64,000 nt of DNA from Ovis canadensis (taxonomy: Eukaryota > Chordata > Mammalia > Artiodactyla > Bovidae), in the NCBI RefSeq assembly GCF_042477335.2, contig NC_091245.1, forward strand, positions 111,262,501-111,326,500. The letters are read 5' to 3'. Both the position numbers and the translations under genes were made by a program. The notes under the pieces are model-generated. The model worked only from the letters and a program-made list of their open reading frames with translations, was not told the origin of the DNA and did no database searches. This document shows, piece after piece, positions 12,121 to 23,608 of this stretch (within the stretch, counting starts at the first letter, position 1; every line of letters starts with the position of its first letter).

Positions 12121-12345
12121 GGGCTTCCCTGGTGGCTCAGAGGTTAAAGCATCTGCCCACAATGCAGGAGATCCAGTTTTGATCCCTGGGTTGGGAAGAT
12201 GCCCTGGAGAAGGAAATGGCAACCCACTCCAGTACTCTTGCCTGGAGAATCCCATGGAAGGAGAAGCCTGGTAGGCTACAGTCCATGGGGTCGCAAAGAG
12301 TCAGACATGACTGAGCGACTTCACTTCACTTCACTTCACTTCAAA
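12121..12345 (+). mobile_element. Bov-tA SINE
   Basis: Full unit: tRNA-like head (gggcttccctggtggctcag), BovA body (aatggcaacccactccagta) and a simple (ACTTC)n tail at about 12320-12343. Confidence 0.95.
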
Positions 12346-12516
12346 TTGTTTTATGTAAAAACTCCTCTCCCTGCTTGAATCGTATGATTCCACAAATATT
12401 AATATATACTGTGTTCCTTCCATATTCAGAAATAATGGTTAAGTAAAATGGGTGAACTAGAAATAAATAAGACCTAATACTCAGCTTCAATTAAGAGAGG
12501 ATAAGAGATATATATG

Positions 12517-12723
12517 GGCTTCCCTGTTGGCTCAGATGGTAAAGAATCCTGCCTGAAATGCGGGAGACCTGGGTTCAGTCCCTGGGTTGGGAAGATCCCC
12601 TGGAGAAGGGCATGGCAACCCACTCCAGTATTCTTGCCTGGAGAATCCCCATGGACAAAGGAGCCTAAAGGGCTACAGCCCATGGTTTCACAAAGAGTCA
12701 GTAATGACTGAAAGACTGAGCAC
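12517..12723 (+). mobile_element. Bov-tA SINE
   Basis: Full unit from gggcttccctgttggctcag to gactgaaagactgagcac. A possible short target duplication, aagagata, lies at both sides. Confidence 0.93.
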
Positions 12724-12789
12724 AAGAGATAAATACACTAACATCTATAAATATGGGAAAGACACAGTGACATCCATAAAAGCTTCAAA

Positions 12790-13000
12790 ATTACAACAAT
12801 AATCATAATAATCATCCAGACACCATTCCATGAACTTTATGCATATTATAATATCTCATTTATGCTCACAATAACACTGTGAGGTGGAAAGGTTTATCTT
12901 TGTTTTGCAGAAAAGGAAAGGAAGGTTCAGAGAGGCTGAGTAGCTTTCACAATAGTCAACCACTAGCAAATTTTACTCCAAAGTCTTTGATCCTAACCTC
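12790..13000 (+). repeat. MIR fragment
   Basis: MIR core order: 'atatctcatttatgctcaca', 'ctgtgaggtggaaaggttt' and 'ttcagagaggctgagtagct'. Diverged, no clear ends. Confidence 0.65.
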
Positions 13001-13009
13001 ATGGGGAGT

Positions 13010-14080
13010 TGGAAAGAAGTGAAATAATGTTTAATTGAGACATCAAGGATGTCTTCATGAAATGAATCACTTTAGAGGTTGATTTTGAACAGTAGTTAGG
13101 ATTTTACAAAACAGAGATGGATAAAGAAACTTCAAGACAAAATGAAAGCAAAAAAAAAAAAAAAGAAGAAGAAGGAAATCAGGTATGTATGAAAAACAGC
13201 AATTAGAGGTATTTGATTGAGAGATTAAGCCTAGGATGAAGCCAGACTGTGAAAGGCACTGGCTTTCAAGCTGAAGGATCTCCATTTAATTATGAGACAA
13301 TAAGGTGTATAATCCCAACTCCAACTAACCCTTACTGTGCCACAAGCCATATAAGGTTTTACCACCTGGGATTTAGCTTAGAAAAAACTAGAGAGTGGGA
13401 ACTGTCCATAGCTGAGCAGTAGAAGGATAACTTGAACAATGGCAGAGAGTGTTTTTGGTGGCAACTAAAAAGGCTGACCAGAAGGTCTGCCATAAGCTGA
13501 GAGAAGAGGAAATGAACAAGAGACTGCACAGAGGATGAACACAAAGATTCCATAGAATTCAGGGACAGGAAAAAGGGAGATAATGAAGCAAGAAAGGAGA
13601 GCTTTCGTTTGATATCTTAGAGGCAGAGCAGGTTTGAGTTGTGTCCAAAGCATAACAGTTTAAGTAGCAGCAGAGGGGATGAAGATAGAGGCCACTGGGG
13701 TTGTGCCAGGGTAGGTCACCACTCAACTTCCAGGACCTAGTGTACTGCCTGGGCATTAATACTAATTGCAAGTGTAATATATTAATGGAGTTATCACCAA
13801 AGATGAATACACATGAACCCTCAATGGCCAGGGACCCAAAGAGGAAGAGAGGAAAACCAAGTGAGATGCTGACATCTCTGCAAATAGTAAACAGGTTACA
13901 AGAAAAATCAGTCGCAGTGAGGAATGGAAAACTCTGGCATAAAGAAACATCATGATAAGCATGATAGTGGCCATAGAAGCTGGAATCTGCTAGGAGTATG
14001 AAATGCTCACCTGCTGAATTAACTAGCGCTCAAATTGGACAGTACTGGACTTTCAGGTCCATGCCCAGCTGTCACTAAAT
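13010..14080. other. stretch with no recognised gene
   Basis: No gene or clearly assignable repeat seen. Open frames here are short and without recognisable domains; an A-rich run sits at about 13148-13172. Confidence 0.5.
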
Positions 14081-14084
14081 TTAA

Positions 14085-15567
14085 AAGCTTTTACACAGCA
14101 GAGGAAACCATAAACAAAATGAAAAGACATCCCATAAAATGGGAGCAAATACTTGCAAACAAAGCAATCAACAAAGGATTAGTCTCCAAAATAAAAAAAC
14201 AGCTCATGCAGCACAATGTTAAAACAACACACAACCCAATCAAAAACTGGTCAGAAGATCTACGTAGACATTTCTTCAAAGAAGACAAACTAATGGCCAA
14301 GAGGCACATGGAAAGATGCTCAACACCACTAATCATTAGAGAAATGCAAATCAAAACCACAACACCACTAATCATTAGAGAAATGCAAATCAAAACCACA
14401 AGAAGACATCACCTCATACCAGTCAGAATGGCTATCATTTAAAGGTCTATAAACAACAAATGCTGATCAGGGGTGAAGAGAAGGGAACCCTCCTACACAG
14501 TTGGTGGGAATGTAAATTGATACAGCCACTCGGAAAATAGTGTGGAGGTTCCTTAAAAAACTAAAAATAGGGTTTCCCTGGTGGTCCAGTGGTTAAGAAT
14601 CCATCTTGCAATGCAAAGGACACTGGCTCGATCCCTGGTCCAGGAAGATCCCATAGGCCTTAGCTGTGTGCCACAACTTGCAAGCCTGTACTCTAGAGCC
14701 TGCAAGCCACAGCTCCTGAGCCCACGTGCTGCAACTACTGAAGCCTGAGCACCAAGAGGCCGTGCTCTGCAACAGGAGAAGCCACGGCAATGAGGAGCCC
14801 GCACACTGAGACAGAGGGGCCCCCACCAGCTGCGACTAGAGAAGGCCGTGGGCAGCAGCAGAGGCCCGCCGCAGTCCAAACATAATAAGCCAATGAACTT
14901 TTTCAAACTAAAAGTAGAACTGCCATATGAACCAACAATCCCTCTTCTGGGCATATATCTGGAGAGAACCACAATTTGAAAAGACACATACACCCCAATA
15001 TTCATTGAAGCATTATACACAATAGCCAGGACAGAGAAGCAACCTGAATGTCCGCTGATAGAGGAATGGAGAAAGAAGACATAGTACATATACACAATGG
15101 AATATTGGTAGCCATAAAAAAGGAGAAAAGAATACCATTTACTGTGACATGGATGGACCTAGAGATGATCATACTGAGTGAAGTAAGTCAGAGAAAAACA
15201 ATATCATATGCTATCACTTATATGTGGAATCTAAAACAATGGTACAGATGAACTTATTTACAGAACAAAAATAAGGCACAGTTGTAGAAAACAAACTTAT
15301 AGTTTCCAAGAGGGAAGGAGTTGGGGAGATAAACTGGGAGATTGGGATTGAAGTATACATACTACTATATATAAAATAGATAACTAGTAAGAACCTACCT
15401 CCCAGATAGCACAGAGAACTCTACTTAATACATTGTAATAACCTATATGGGAATAAAATCTAAAAGAGAGTGAATATATCTATACCTGATTCGCTTGGCT
15501 GTACAGCAGAAATTAACATTGTGAATCAAATATTCCAATAAAACTTAATTAATTTTAAAAAAAAAGA
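14085..15567 (+). mobile_element. L1 LINE 3' part (ORF2 end and 3' UTR), split by a SINE
   Basis: From the late part of ORF2 ([39 protein letters not shown]) through the 3' UTR to an A-rich tail at about 15555-15567. It carries a CHR SINE at 14571-14904, after which L1 resumes in place. Frames contain stops, so it is dead. A 39-bp tandem duplication (14322-14360 repeated at 14361-14399) lies in the coding part. It is older than the L1s at 43.2 and 54.4 kb, judging by decay. Confidence 0.9.
14571..14904 (+). mobile_element. CHR-type SINE nested in L1
   Basis: tRNA-Glu-like head (ttccctggtggtccagtgg, then ggctcgatccctggtccag) and a long 'aactactgaagcctgagc'-type body. The flanks are aaactaaaaatag (14558-14570) and aaactaaaagtag (14905-14917), a 13-bp target duplication with one difference. 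Confidence 0.9.
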
Positions 15568-16060
15568 AACACCGTGAGAATGAAAAGAAGAAACAGAGCT
15601 GAGTGACAGAGACTGAAAGCACTAATCATCAGGGAGACAGAAAATACAGATACTCTAATGCTCTCACTCCCCTTAGCAGTAAACATGGAATTAATAAAAG
15701 ATGAAGAGATTCCAAGGTTTTCAGTAGAAATCAGAATCCCAGAATATCCACAAGCAGAAGACACAGGGCCATCAGACTGAAGGACCCCTGAAGAGTGGAG
15801 TCAGGCCCCCCGGACGTGCCCAGCATGGCCTCTCATGTCTTCCATAACTCTACTCTCTACCCAACTCTCTCCCAGCACCAGAATCTGGGTCACAGTGGGG
15901 CGGAGCTCTGGCTATCTCCCGTGTCTAATAAGTAACTCCCAATTGACTTTCCAGCTCTTCCTTCCCCACCAATAGGTCTGACTGTTGGCATCAGAGGGCA
16001 GGCCTGGAAAATCACTCACAGTTATTGGTGCTCTCCACCCCCATCCTCACCTGGAGGTGC
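15568..16060. other. upstream region of APCS
   Basis: Unique-looking sequence between the L1 tail and the APCS TATA-like box. It presumably holds proximal control sites of this liver gene, but I cannot point to individual binding sites with confidence. Confidence 0.4.
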
Positions 16061-16067
16061 ATATAAA
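16061..16067 (+). promoter_or_regulatory. TATA-like box of APCS
   Basis: Sequence atataaa, 118 bp before the next gene's ATG start region (start codon at 16185). The usual spacing would put transcription start near 16090. The start site is inferred, not seen. Confidence 0.6.
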
Positions 16068-16124
16068 CCTTGAAGAGCCTGAGATCTAAGAATGTGAAGC
16101 TCAGAAACTGGGTGAACAACCACT

Positions 16125-16166
16125 ATGCTCTCTGTACCCTCATCCTGGTCACTGCTGCTGCTATAA
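16125..16166 (+). promoter_or_regulatory. upstream ORF in APCS leader
   Basis: An ATG at 16125 opens 13 codons (MLSVPSSWSLLLL) ending in TAA at 16164-16166, 18 bp before the APCS ATG. Another ATG immediately followed by TGA is at 16092-16097. If transcription begins near 16090 both may lie in the leader. Small upstream ORFs often lower translation of the main frame; whether this one does is inference. Confidence 0.5.
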
Positions 16167-16184
16167 CAGCCCTAGGCCAAGAAC

Positions 16185-16945
16185 ATGAACAAGCTGATGC
16201 CTTGGGTCTCTGTCCTCGTCATCCTCCCAGAAGCCTTTGCTCAGACAGGTAGCGTGGTCAGGGTATGATCCAGGAACATGAGATGAGAAAAGATTGAATG
16301 TTCTTTTTCCCCTGCATTTATAGTCTGTCCACAGACCTCAGAGGGAAGGTATTTGTGTTCCCTAGAGAATCTTCCATTGACCATGTGACCCTGATCACAA
16401 AGCTGGAGAAACCTCTGAAGAACTTGACCTTGTGTCTCCGAGACTATAGTGACCTCTCCCGAGCCTACAGCCTCTTCTCCTACAACATCTATGGCAAGGA
16501 TAATGAGCTACTCGTTTTAAAAAACAGAATTGGAGAGTACAGTCTATACATTGGAAAAGCCAAAGTTACTGTTAGAGCTACCGAGGAGTTCCCCAGCCCA
16601 GTGCACATCTGTACCAGCTGGGAGTCTTCCACAGGCATCGCTGAATTCTGGGTCAACGGGAAGCCACTGGTGAAAAGGGGCCTGAAACAAGGTTATTCTG
16701 TGGGAGCTTACCCCAAGATTGTCCTGGGGCAAGAGCAGGATTCCTATGGAGGAGGGTTTGATAAGAGCCAGTCCTTTATGGGAGAGATTGGGGATTTATA
16801 CATGTGGAACTCTGTCCTGTGGCCGGAAGAAATCCTACTTGTGTACCAGGGTTCCTCACTCATCAATCCCACCATCCTGGACTGGCAGGCTTTGAAATAT
16901 GAAACCAAAGGCTATGTTATTGTCAAGCCCATGGTGTGGGGCTGA
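16185..16945 (+). CDS. APCS: serum amyloid P component (SAP, pentraxin 2)
   Basis: Secreted liver plasma pentraxin. It binds calcium-dependent ligands (phosphoethanolamine, DNA, amyloid fibrils) as a ring of five subunits. Coding exons are 16185-16248 and 16335-16945, with a GT-AG intron at 16249-16334 that splits an Asp codon. Product: 224 residues, a 19-residue signal peptide (MNKLMPWVSVLVILPEAFA) then mature QTDLRGK. In mature numbering, the Cys36-Cys95 pair, the N-glycosylation site Asn32-Leu-Thr, and the calcium ligands Asp58, Asn59, Glu136, Gln137, Asp138 and Gln148 are present. Residue 64, Tyr in the human ligand pocket, is Leu here; Tyr74 is kept. The mature chain is one residue longer than human (205 against 204), in the segment after YQG. 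SAP fits clearly better than CRP across the whole exon. No stop or frameshift breaks the reading frame. I did not find a clear AATAAA close downstream. Confidence 0.97.
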
Positions 16946-18470
16946 GGCCTGGAATCAACAAAAGCACTTGAAAATGCAACAACCAATACCCAAGAGTTCT
17001 ACTTAAAGCAACTGGACACTAAATTGTAGATCTGTAGCTCTTTCTTCTTTGAATTTCCCATCTACAAGTATGCCTAATTTAAAAAATGTACTATGCCACC
17101 TGCATTTGTTTAGTGCTTGTCATAGTCCCAAACATTTTCTCTTATATCTACTTATTTGAAAATTGGTATTTAATTAACCAGAAAAATCAGCCTGCAAATT
17201 ATGAGGAGGGAAATCTTTAAGTAACTAAAAAGACATGTCAGAGCATTCAATGGTCAGTAGCAACACTTACAAGCTACTATTAATCATTGCATTAACAATT
17301 CGAAATTTATATGGAGTTGCAGCAGAAATCCTTCTATTTGGTTTTACAGCTACAAAATCAAAAAGAGGTCTGAGCTTCTGCCAAGACGACAACTATAATG
17401 AGATAAGCAAGCAACAGTTGAGAACTTGATAGCACGTAATGAGACGGGGAAAAAAATTAGAACCAGCAGGAATGAAAACTAAAAATGTTTAAGAGTCTGG
17501 ATCATTTTGGGTAAAGGCAAACATGCCTTTTTTTTTTTTTCCCTCAAAAATCCCAGTGGTACCATACAATGACTGATTTCCATAATACTGTCCTGAAGTC
17601 ATCAAGGATCTTGCTCACATGAATTCCCAGGTGAAAATCCTTCCATGGATCCCCACTTCACACAGGATGTAACTTAAAGCCTTTGACATGCCCCCCATTA
17701 ACTGGTCTCAGCTTATCTCTTTATGATACAACTCTTAGCACAGCAACAGGCATCCCAATTACAACACTACAAAATAATTATCAGATGCTATTATTAGTAG
17801 TTATCTTCATTATTATTAAAACTATGGAGCAGAGTGTCTGGCATATCCTCAACAGATATGAATTCCCTTCTCAGAGAAGCAAGGACTCCAAAGAAAGTTT
17901 GGCTGCATATGAGAAATAAGCCAGGCTTTGCCCACAGATAACAGAACATGAAGTGAAAGGAAGCCAGAAAGGTAGCATCCAGTAGCACTTCAGAATAACC
18001 AAGTGATTACTTCTTTTTTTCATTTTTCTTTTTTCCCAGGTGATTACTTCTAACTTGTGTCCATTCACCCAGGATGGACAAAGAGGCAGGCACAGACACA
18101 GTAGAGTAGGCTGGAGCTTTCGACAACATGGCCCCAGGGCTGGTCACACCGGAAGACTCTGTAAAGGAGTTTTCCCTAATGAGAGTGTTTGCAACTTTCT
18201 CTGTTTTATATGCGAAACTCCATGGAGAGCTCTGAGGTTAAAGCAAAGAGGTCTGCTTGGGCTTGGGATATGCCTTAGCTCAGAGTGAGGATTTTAAGAA
18301 AAGATTTTCTCTTTTCCTCACTAGAAAGCACCCAGTATGTAGTCACCTTAGAAGAACAACATGGAGACTTTCTAGGTATCCATGGTACTTCTTCTTATTT
18401 AGAAAGAACGGGTGTTCTCAAAGAGAAGGGAAGCTGAAACACGATCTCAGTCACCTTTAATTCTTACCAT
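16946..18470. other. APCS 3' flank, no further gene seen
   Basis: Contains the APCS 3' UTR of unknown length, then AT-rich sequence with a T-run at about 17529-17541. Short open frames lack recognisable domains. No CRP-like or other pentraxin sequence was noticed. Confidence 0.5.
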
Positions 18471-18475
18471 GTCGT

Positions 18476-18690
18476 CATGCTAAGTCGATTCAGTCTTGTC
18501 TGACTCTTTGCAGCCCTATGGACCGTCATTCACCAGGCTCCTCTGTCCATGGGATTCTTCTGGCAAAAATACTGGAGTGGGTTCCCATGCCTTCTCCAGG
18601 AGATCTTCCCAACCCAGCGATCTAGCCCTTGTCTCGTAACATCTCCTGCATTTTCAGGCGAGTTCTTTACCACTAGCACCACCTGGGCAT
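18476..18690 (-). mobile_element. Bov-tA SINE (reverse)
   Basis: Reverse BovA body ('ctaagtcgattcagtcttg', 'ttcaccaggctcctctgtcc') followed by the reverse tRNA-like head ending near 18690. Moderately diverged. Confidence 0.88.
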
Positions 18691-19106
18691 ATGACTAAAT
18701 AGCTGATTAACTTATAAACTAAACTCCATTTGTGTTCCAGAATTCTCCATCGAGGTTTTCTCTGGCTGTGACCATTCTTCTGTGAGTTCAATATGGGAGA
18801 TGCCCAGGGATTCCATCATACACTGGGACAGTAATCAAACACACACGTCATGTCACATACAACCACAGGATCCAAAGCAAAACTAATCTGATGTTACTAG
18901 TAAGTTACACTAAGGTCCATAGTCTACAAGGGGCTGATCCAACTGTGTCTGGAGCAAGGAGGCAAAGGCAAATATTTCATCCAGAGCTCCAGAGCTCTAG
19001 CTGCTACAGCAACTTCTCACTGTAACTTCATGGGGTTCTTGTGAGGGTCAGAAGTGATGACACAACACCTACTCAGTACATGTTCCAGCACCATGTAGGT
19101 GCAGAA

Positions 19107-19605
19107 AGCTATGACAAACCTAGACAGTGTATTAAAAAGCAAAGACATCACTTTGCCAACAGAAGTCCATATAGTCAAAGCCATGGTTTTTTCCAGCAGT
19201 CATGTATGGATGTAAGAGGTGGACCAAAAAGAAGGCTGAGTGCCAAAGAATTGATGCTTTCAAATCGTGGTGCTTGGAGAAGACCCTTGAAAGAGTCCTT
19301 TGGACAGCAGGGAGATCAAACTAGTCAGTCTTAAAGATTTCCTGAATATACATTGTAAGGACTGATGGTGTGATACTCCAATCCTTTGGCCACCTGATGC
19401 AAAGAGCTGACTCATTGGAAAAGACCTTGATGCTGGGAAAGATTGAAGGCAAAAGAAGAGGGCCACAGAGGATGAGATTGGTTAGATAGCTTCACCAACT
19501 CAATGGACATGAATGTAAACAAACGTCAGGAGATAGTGAAAGACAAGGAAGCCTGGCACACTGCCGTTCATGGGGTCACAAAGAGTCAGACACAATACAG
19601 CAGCT
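19107..19605 (+). mobile_element. BovB LINE 3' fragment
   Basis: Starts within the late BovB ORF (agctatgacaaacctagaca) and runs through 'aagaaggctgagtgccaaag' and 'gagctgactcattggaaaag' to 'gacacaatacagcagctgaa'. Several indels break the frame. Confidence 0.9.
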
Positions 19606-20283
19606 GAACAAGTGCTAAGTGTCAGCTATGACACGAAAGAGACTGAGAGTTCCTACCTCAATCTTTAGATCATCTGCCTTAACTTCTTGGTATATTCCTA
19701 CAAACAGAAAAATTCATGCTCTATTTTCAGCCTCTGCTCCCAAACCTACCCCTTACCTAACCAAACCCATGTATGTCCCCTGTTAGTAGCAGAAATAGGG
19801 TAAAGCTCTTCACACAGACATTGAGAGTCATCACATCTGACTTTTATACATTTTTATTGAGAGTAACTAAGCAAGGGCAACACACTAACATAGATTCAAA
19901 TGAACAGAAGATAGTGCCATGTGACATTCAACACATCTTTGTCTGAGGTGAGCTATTTTTCTCCAGGAGAGAAAGAAAAAGTCAGGCCATGTGAGACCAG
20001 AGCTCGCCCAGTGTTCCCGGCATGATCCAATTGTAATGAGATATACAGGCTCGTTTCAGGATTCTGACTCCATTCAGACCCATGGGATACACAGTAATTC
20101 TCTTGGCAAATAAACCCAGGAGACAAGAGCTAGACAACTAAATTCTCCTGACAGTCTCGCAGATCAGACTTTAAAGGGATGGCTCCTTGAAGGTCAGATT
20201 TACTCAGTGCGAGTGTGTCACTTTATGCTTCGGCCAAAGTGTAGTGAACTGTGAGTGATCTAATAATGTAGTAAGGCTGACTT

Positions 20284-20580
20284 AGACCCTAATGTGGAGA
20301 AGGCAATGGCACCCCCCTCCAGTACTCTTGCCTGGAAAATCCCATGGATGGAGGAGCCTGGTAGGCTGCAGTCCATGGGGTCACTAAGAGTCAGACACGA
20401 CTGAGCGACTTCACTTTCACTTTTCACTTTCATGCATTGGAGAAGGAAATGGCAACCCACTCCAGTGTTCTTGCCTAGAGAATCTCAGGGATGGGGGAGC
20501 CTGGTGGGCTGCCATCTATGGGGTCGCACAGAGTCGGACACGACTGAAGTGACTTAGCAGCAGCAGCAGCAGACCCTAAT
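20284..20580 (+). mobile_element. BOV-A2 SINE with target duplication
   Basis: Dimeric BovA unit (aatggcacccccctccagta; linker cactttcacttttcactttc; second half aatggcaacccactccagtg) ending in an (AGC)n tail. Flanked by a perfect 10-bp direct repeat agaccctaat at 20284-20293 and 20571-20580. Confidence 0.95.
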
Positions 20581-20614
20581 AAGGCTGAGTTTTGTATGAT
20601 ATTAAGATTCTACT

Positions 20615-20678
20615 AGGGCTTCCCTGGTAGCTCAGGTGGTAAAGAATCTGCCAGAAATGCAGGAGATCCTGGTTCTAT
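20615..20678 (+). mobile_element. Bov-tA SINE, head only
   Basis: tRNA-like head (agggcttccctggtagctca, then ggtaaagaatctgccagaaa) stopping after 'ggagatcctggttctatta'. The BovA body is absent. Confidence 0.8.
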
Positions 20679-20680
20679 TA

Positions 20681-22125
20681 TTCATTCTAGCAAAAAATAA
20701 CAATCAGTTTTCTTAGCATTGCAGTGACTTCTTGTAAATAAGTCATAATTGCCTGCTCTGCCCTATAACCAGAAAAGAGCACAGGCAGATTCCACAGATT
20801 CAAGAAGGTAAGGGGGTGGATTCTCCTGGGTATGGGAAGGCTTCTGTCCCAAAGACAAGTCATCACTCTCTTGTTTATTCAAATACTTCACATAATCATC
20901 AGTTTCTTAAGAAGTCAGCTCCTCCATTCCTGGCACCTTACATCTATTTTCTTAATGAAAGGAAAAGAAAGGAGAGGACAAGATGGAAAGCCTGGCAAAA
21001 GACAACATCTTTTTTTTTTTTTTTTTTTAGCAGCACGACTCCTTTTAACTCAAAATACAATTATAGAGACTTAGCCTACCTTGCATAGTTTATTTTTTTA
21101 AACACAGATTCAGTTTCTAGGCACAGATTTTGCTTATAAAGATCTAGATATTTTTAAGAATCCATGGGTTTTGTCATAATTTCTTCCCTTTGCAAATGGT
21201 ATTTCCTTTACACCCTCAAATTGTGCTTTTCCCCTCTATCTTATTTTTCTTTTTCCTCTAGTCAGAATATCGGCTTCATGACTAAAATTTTGATGCATGA
21301 GCACATTTCAGTATCCTTACTCCCCCACAGGGGTTTTGTCCTTCTGGAGTGTTTAAATCATTTTGAAAGCTCCTTTCTGTTCTATACTGTGCTTTTGAGA
21401 TTGTCTGCCAGCATGTCACTTACACAGAAACGCCCCTAGGGTTCCAGCGCAGAGAGGACCCAGATTTGGATGGCAGAGGGCTGCTGCGCCATTGCCCAGC
21501 TGCAGTCACTCTGGCTGGGCTGGCTCACAAGAGTAACCAGGATGAAGACAGGGGGCGATCATCTGGTGCTAAAAGTATCCTTAAGTTCACTGACACCTGT
21601 TCTAACTGCTGAGAATGCAACCCAGCCATTCTCTACCGGTATAAACAACCCCACCCCCACCCCCATTCCACACACCACTTCAGCACCATGGTGCCCTCTG
21701 CAACTTCCCCCCTCCCAAGGCGAACACTGGGGATTGCTCACTGAATTGACTCCAGGTAAGAATGCAATGCAATTTACTCCCACATCCCATACTTCCCCGT
21801 CTCCTTCTCTGGGGCCTCCCTCACCTCCAGAGGCAGTTAGCAGCCTTCTGCTGGTTATTTCAACAACACCTATCTTTACAGTAACAATTTTGGATCATGC
21901 TTTTTAAAAAAAACAGGTTAAAAATGAGATAGGAAGCAACTGCCCTTCATCTTCAGTCTCATTCCTTCATGCTACAACATCCCTGAAGATGTGACAAGAT
22001 GGAGTGACCACACCCTGGAACTCCTGGAATGGAGAACAATTGTTGGGAAGAATGCTTGGAAAATCATTCCAAGTGTGATAAGCATATGACACCCAGCCTG
22101 GGAAGTACAGCCAGTCACCAAAGTA
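20681..22125. other. stretch with no recognised gene
   Basis: No assignable repeat apart from a T-run at 21010-21029. A proline- and threonine-rich 145-codon open frame (21470-21907) has no domain I recognise; its composition follows local C-rich sequence, so I do not call it a gene. Confidence 0.45.
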
Positions 22126-22128
22126 CAC

Positions 22129-22316
22129 TGTGCTCAGTCGCTCGGTCATGTCTGACTCTGCGATCCCATGGACTGGAGCCTCTGTCCATGGAATTCCCCA
22201 GGCAAGAATACTGGAGTAGGTTGCCATTTCCTTCTCTAGGGGATCTTTCCAATCCAGGGATTGAACCCAGGTCTCCTACATTGCAAGCAGATTCTTTGCT
22301 GTCTGAGCCAACAGGA
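22129..22316 (-). mobile_element. Bov-tA SINE (reverse)
   Basis: Reverse unit from gctcagtcgctcggtcatgt to the reverse tRNA-like head (gtctgagccaacaggaagcc). It abuts another reverse unit only about 10 bp away. Confidence 0.92.
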
Positions 22317-22325
22317 AGCCACTGC

Positions 22326-22518
22326 TATGCTCAGTCGCTCAATGGTGTCCAACTCTTCATGACCCCATGGACTGTACCCTTCCAGGCTCCTCTGTCCAAG
22401 GGGATTCTCCGGGCAAGAATACTGGAGTTGGGCTGCCATGCCCTCCTACAGGGGATCTTCTCAACCCAGAGACTGAACCCAGATCTCCCTCACTGCAGGC
22501 ACATTCTTTACTGTTTTG
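22326..22518 (-). mobile_element. Bov-tA SINE (reverse)
   Basis: Second reverse unit (gctatgctcagtcgctcaat, 'ccatggactgtacccttcca'), immediately next to the preceding one and in the same orientation. The long open frame covering both (22029-22643) is repeat-derived. Confidence 0.92.
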
Positions 22519-23270
22519 AGTCACAGAAAAGCCTGCACTTTATGGAGGGTGAATCCCAGTTACTGCAGCGCTATTTGTTTATTTCGTCTGAAGGGAATGC
22601 TGAGGCTTGGGCTGTGCTTGAGTTACTCAGGCAGAAGAAATGATAGCTCCCTCTGGAGACAGGGCTTCACTCTTCCCTTGCCTACTGCGCACCTTGCCTC
22701 TGAATAAATGCAACACGGAGAGAACACTGCTTTGAACATTTGCATTGAACATTTGCATTATATACTCCCACACGTCTTAATCTGGCCTTCTTTTTGCTTT
22801 TTTTTTTTTTTTTGCCATGTTCTAAGAATATCCTGCCTTAAGATAGTCTTTCATTGTCTGTGCAATCCAATTCAAATGTGCACCAAAGGCAATAAACTTA
22901 TTTCTCCCCTCTCTTTTTTCTCCTGGGCTTATGTACCTGGGCCACATTCCCTGGTCATCAGCCATCCTCTTTATAACTTTATAATTTCTTTGAAGAAGGT
23001 AACTTTATAATTACCTGAGGCATGCTTAACAACAAATCTGGCTGATTTGGGGTGAAAGCAGTACTTTTCAGGCCCTAAAGACTCCATGGAATTTTTTTTT
23101 TCTTTTCTCTTCTCTTTCTCTTTCAACTCAATTTAGCTTACTATTGTCTTTTTCCTTCTCTGGCTCCAAATATGCCTGCAGCTTTGGTGGCTCAATATCT
23201 CCTTAACTATTTTTTGTAACTCATTGCAATAGGTTCATCAGGAAAGGGGGAAAGCACATAAGAATTGATG
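22519..23270. other. stretch with no recognised gene
   Basis: Pyrimidine-rich sequence with T-runs near 22797-22814 and 23092-23101. A 13-bp doublet (ttgaacatttgca twice) lies at about 22734-22760. No gene seen. Confidence 0.5.
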
Positions 23271-23480
23271 TTGTCATCAATAACATGTTAAAAGTTCCGT
23301 TTCCTCCCTGTAATCTGGCTTTCCAGTCCAAGACTCTACTGAAATTGGCCAGTACATCACCAGTGACCTCTTTCTTACTCGATTTAATATCTGTTTTCAG
23401 CTGTCATCCTCATTTACCCTCTCCATACTATGAGCTATAGTTTTATACTCAGAGTTAAAATAATTTAAAATAAGGCCCAT
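23270..23480 (+). repeat. L2-like fragment
   Basis: Short decayed stretch with 'ttggccagtacatcaccagt' and 'gacctctttcttactcgat' in the order of the L2 reverse transcriptase region. Confidence 0.45.
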
Positions 23481-23608
23481 AATCCTCATTGTCAATACAG
23501 CCATTTAAAAAGTTTCGTATAATCTCACCCCTACTCGAACATAATGGTTAATGCGTAATATGAGCTGTATATTCTTTCAGATGTCTTGCATATATAAAAA
23601 TATGCATT

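Noticed and set aside
14553-15095. 180-codon minus-strand open frame
   Set aside because: Antisense across the CHR SINE and the L1 it interrupts; no independent support.
16070-16252. 60-codon open frame overlapping APCS exon 1
   Set aside because: Starts at a non-ATG codon next to the TATA-like box and runs through the real exon in another frame.
21470-21907. 145-codon Pro/Thr-rich open frame
   Set aside because: Low-complexity C-rich sequence, no domain, no splice or polyadenylation context that supports a gene.
22029-22643. 204-codon plus-strand open frame
   Set aside because: It is read mostly through two reverse Bov-tA SINEs; the SINE-derived SYTPLS-type words repeat elsewhere in the window.
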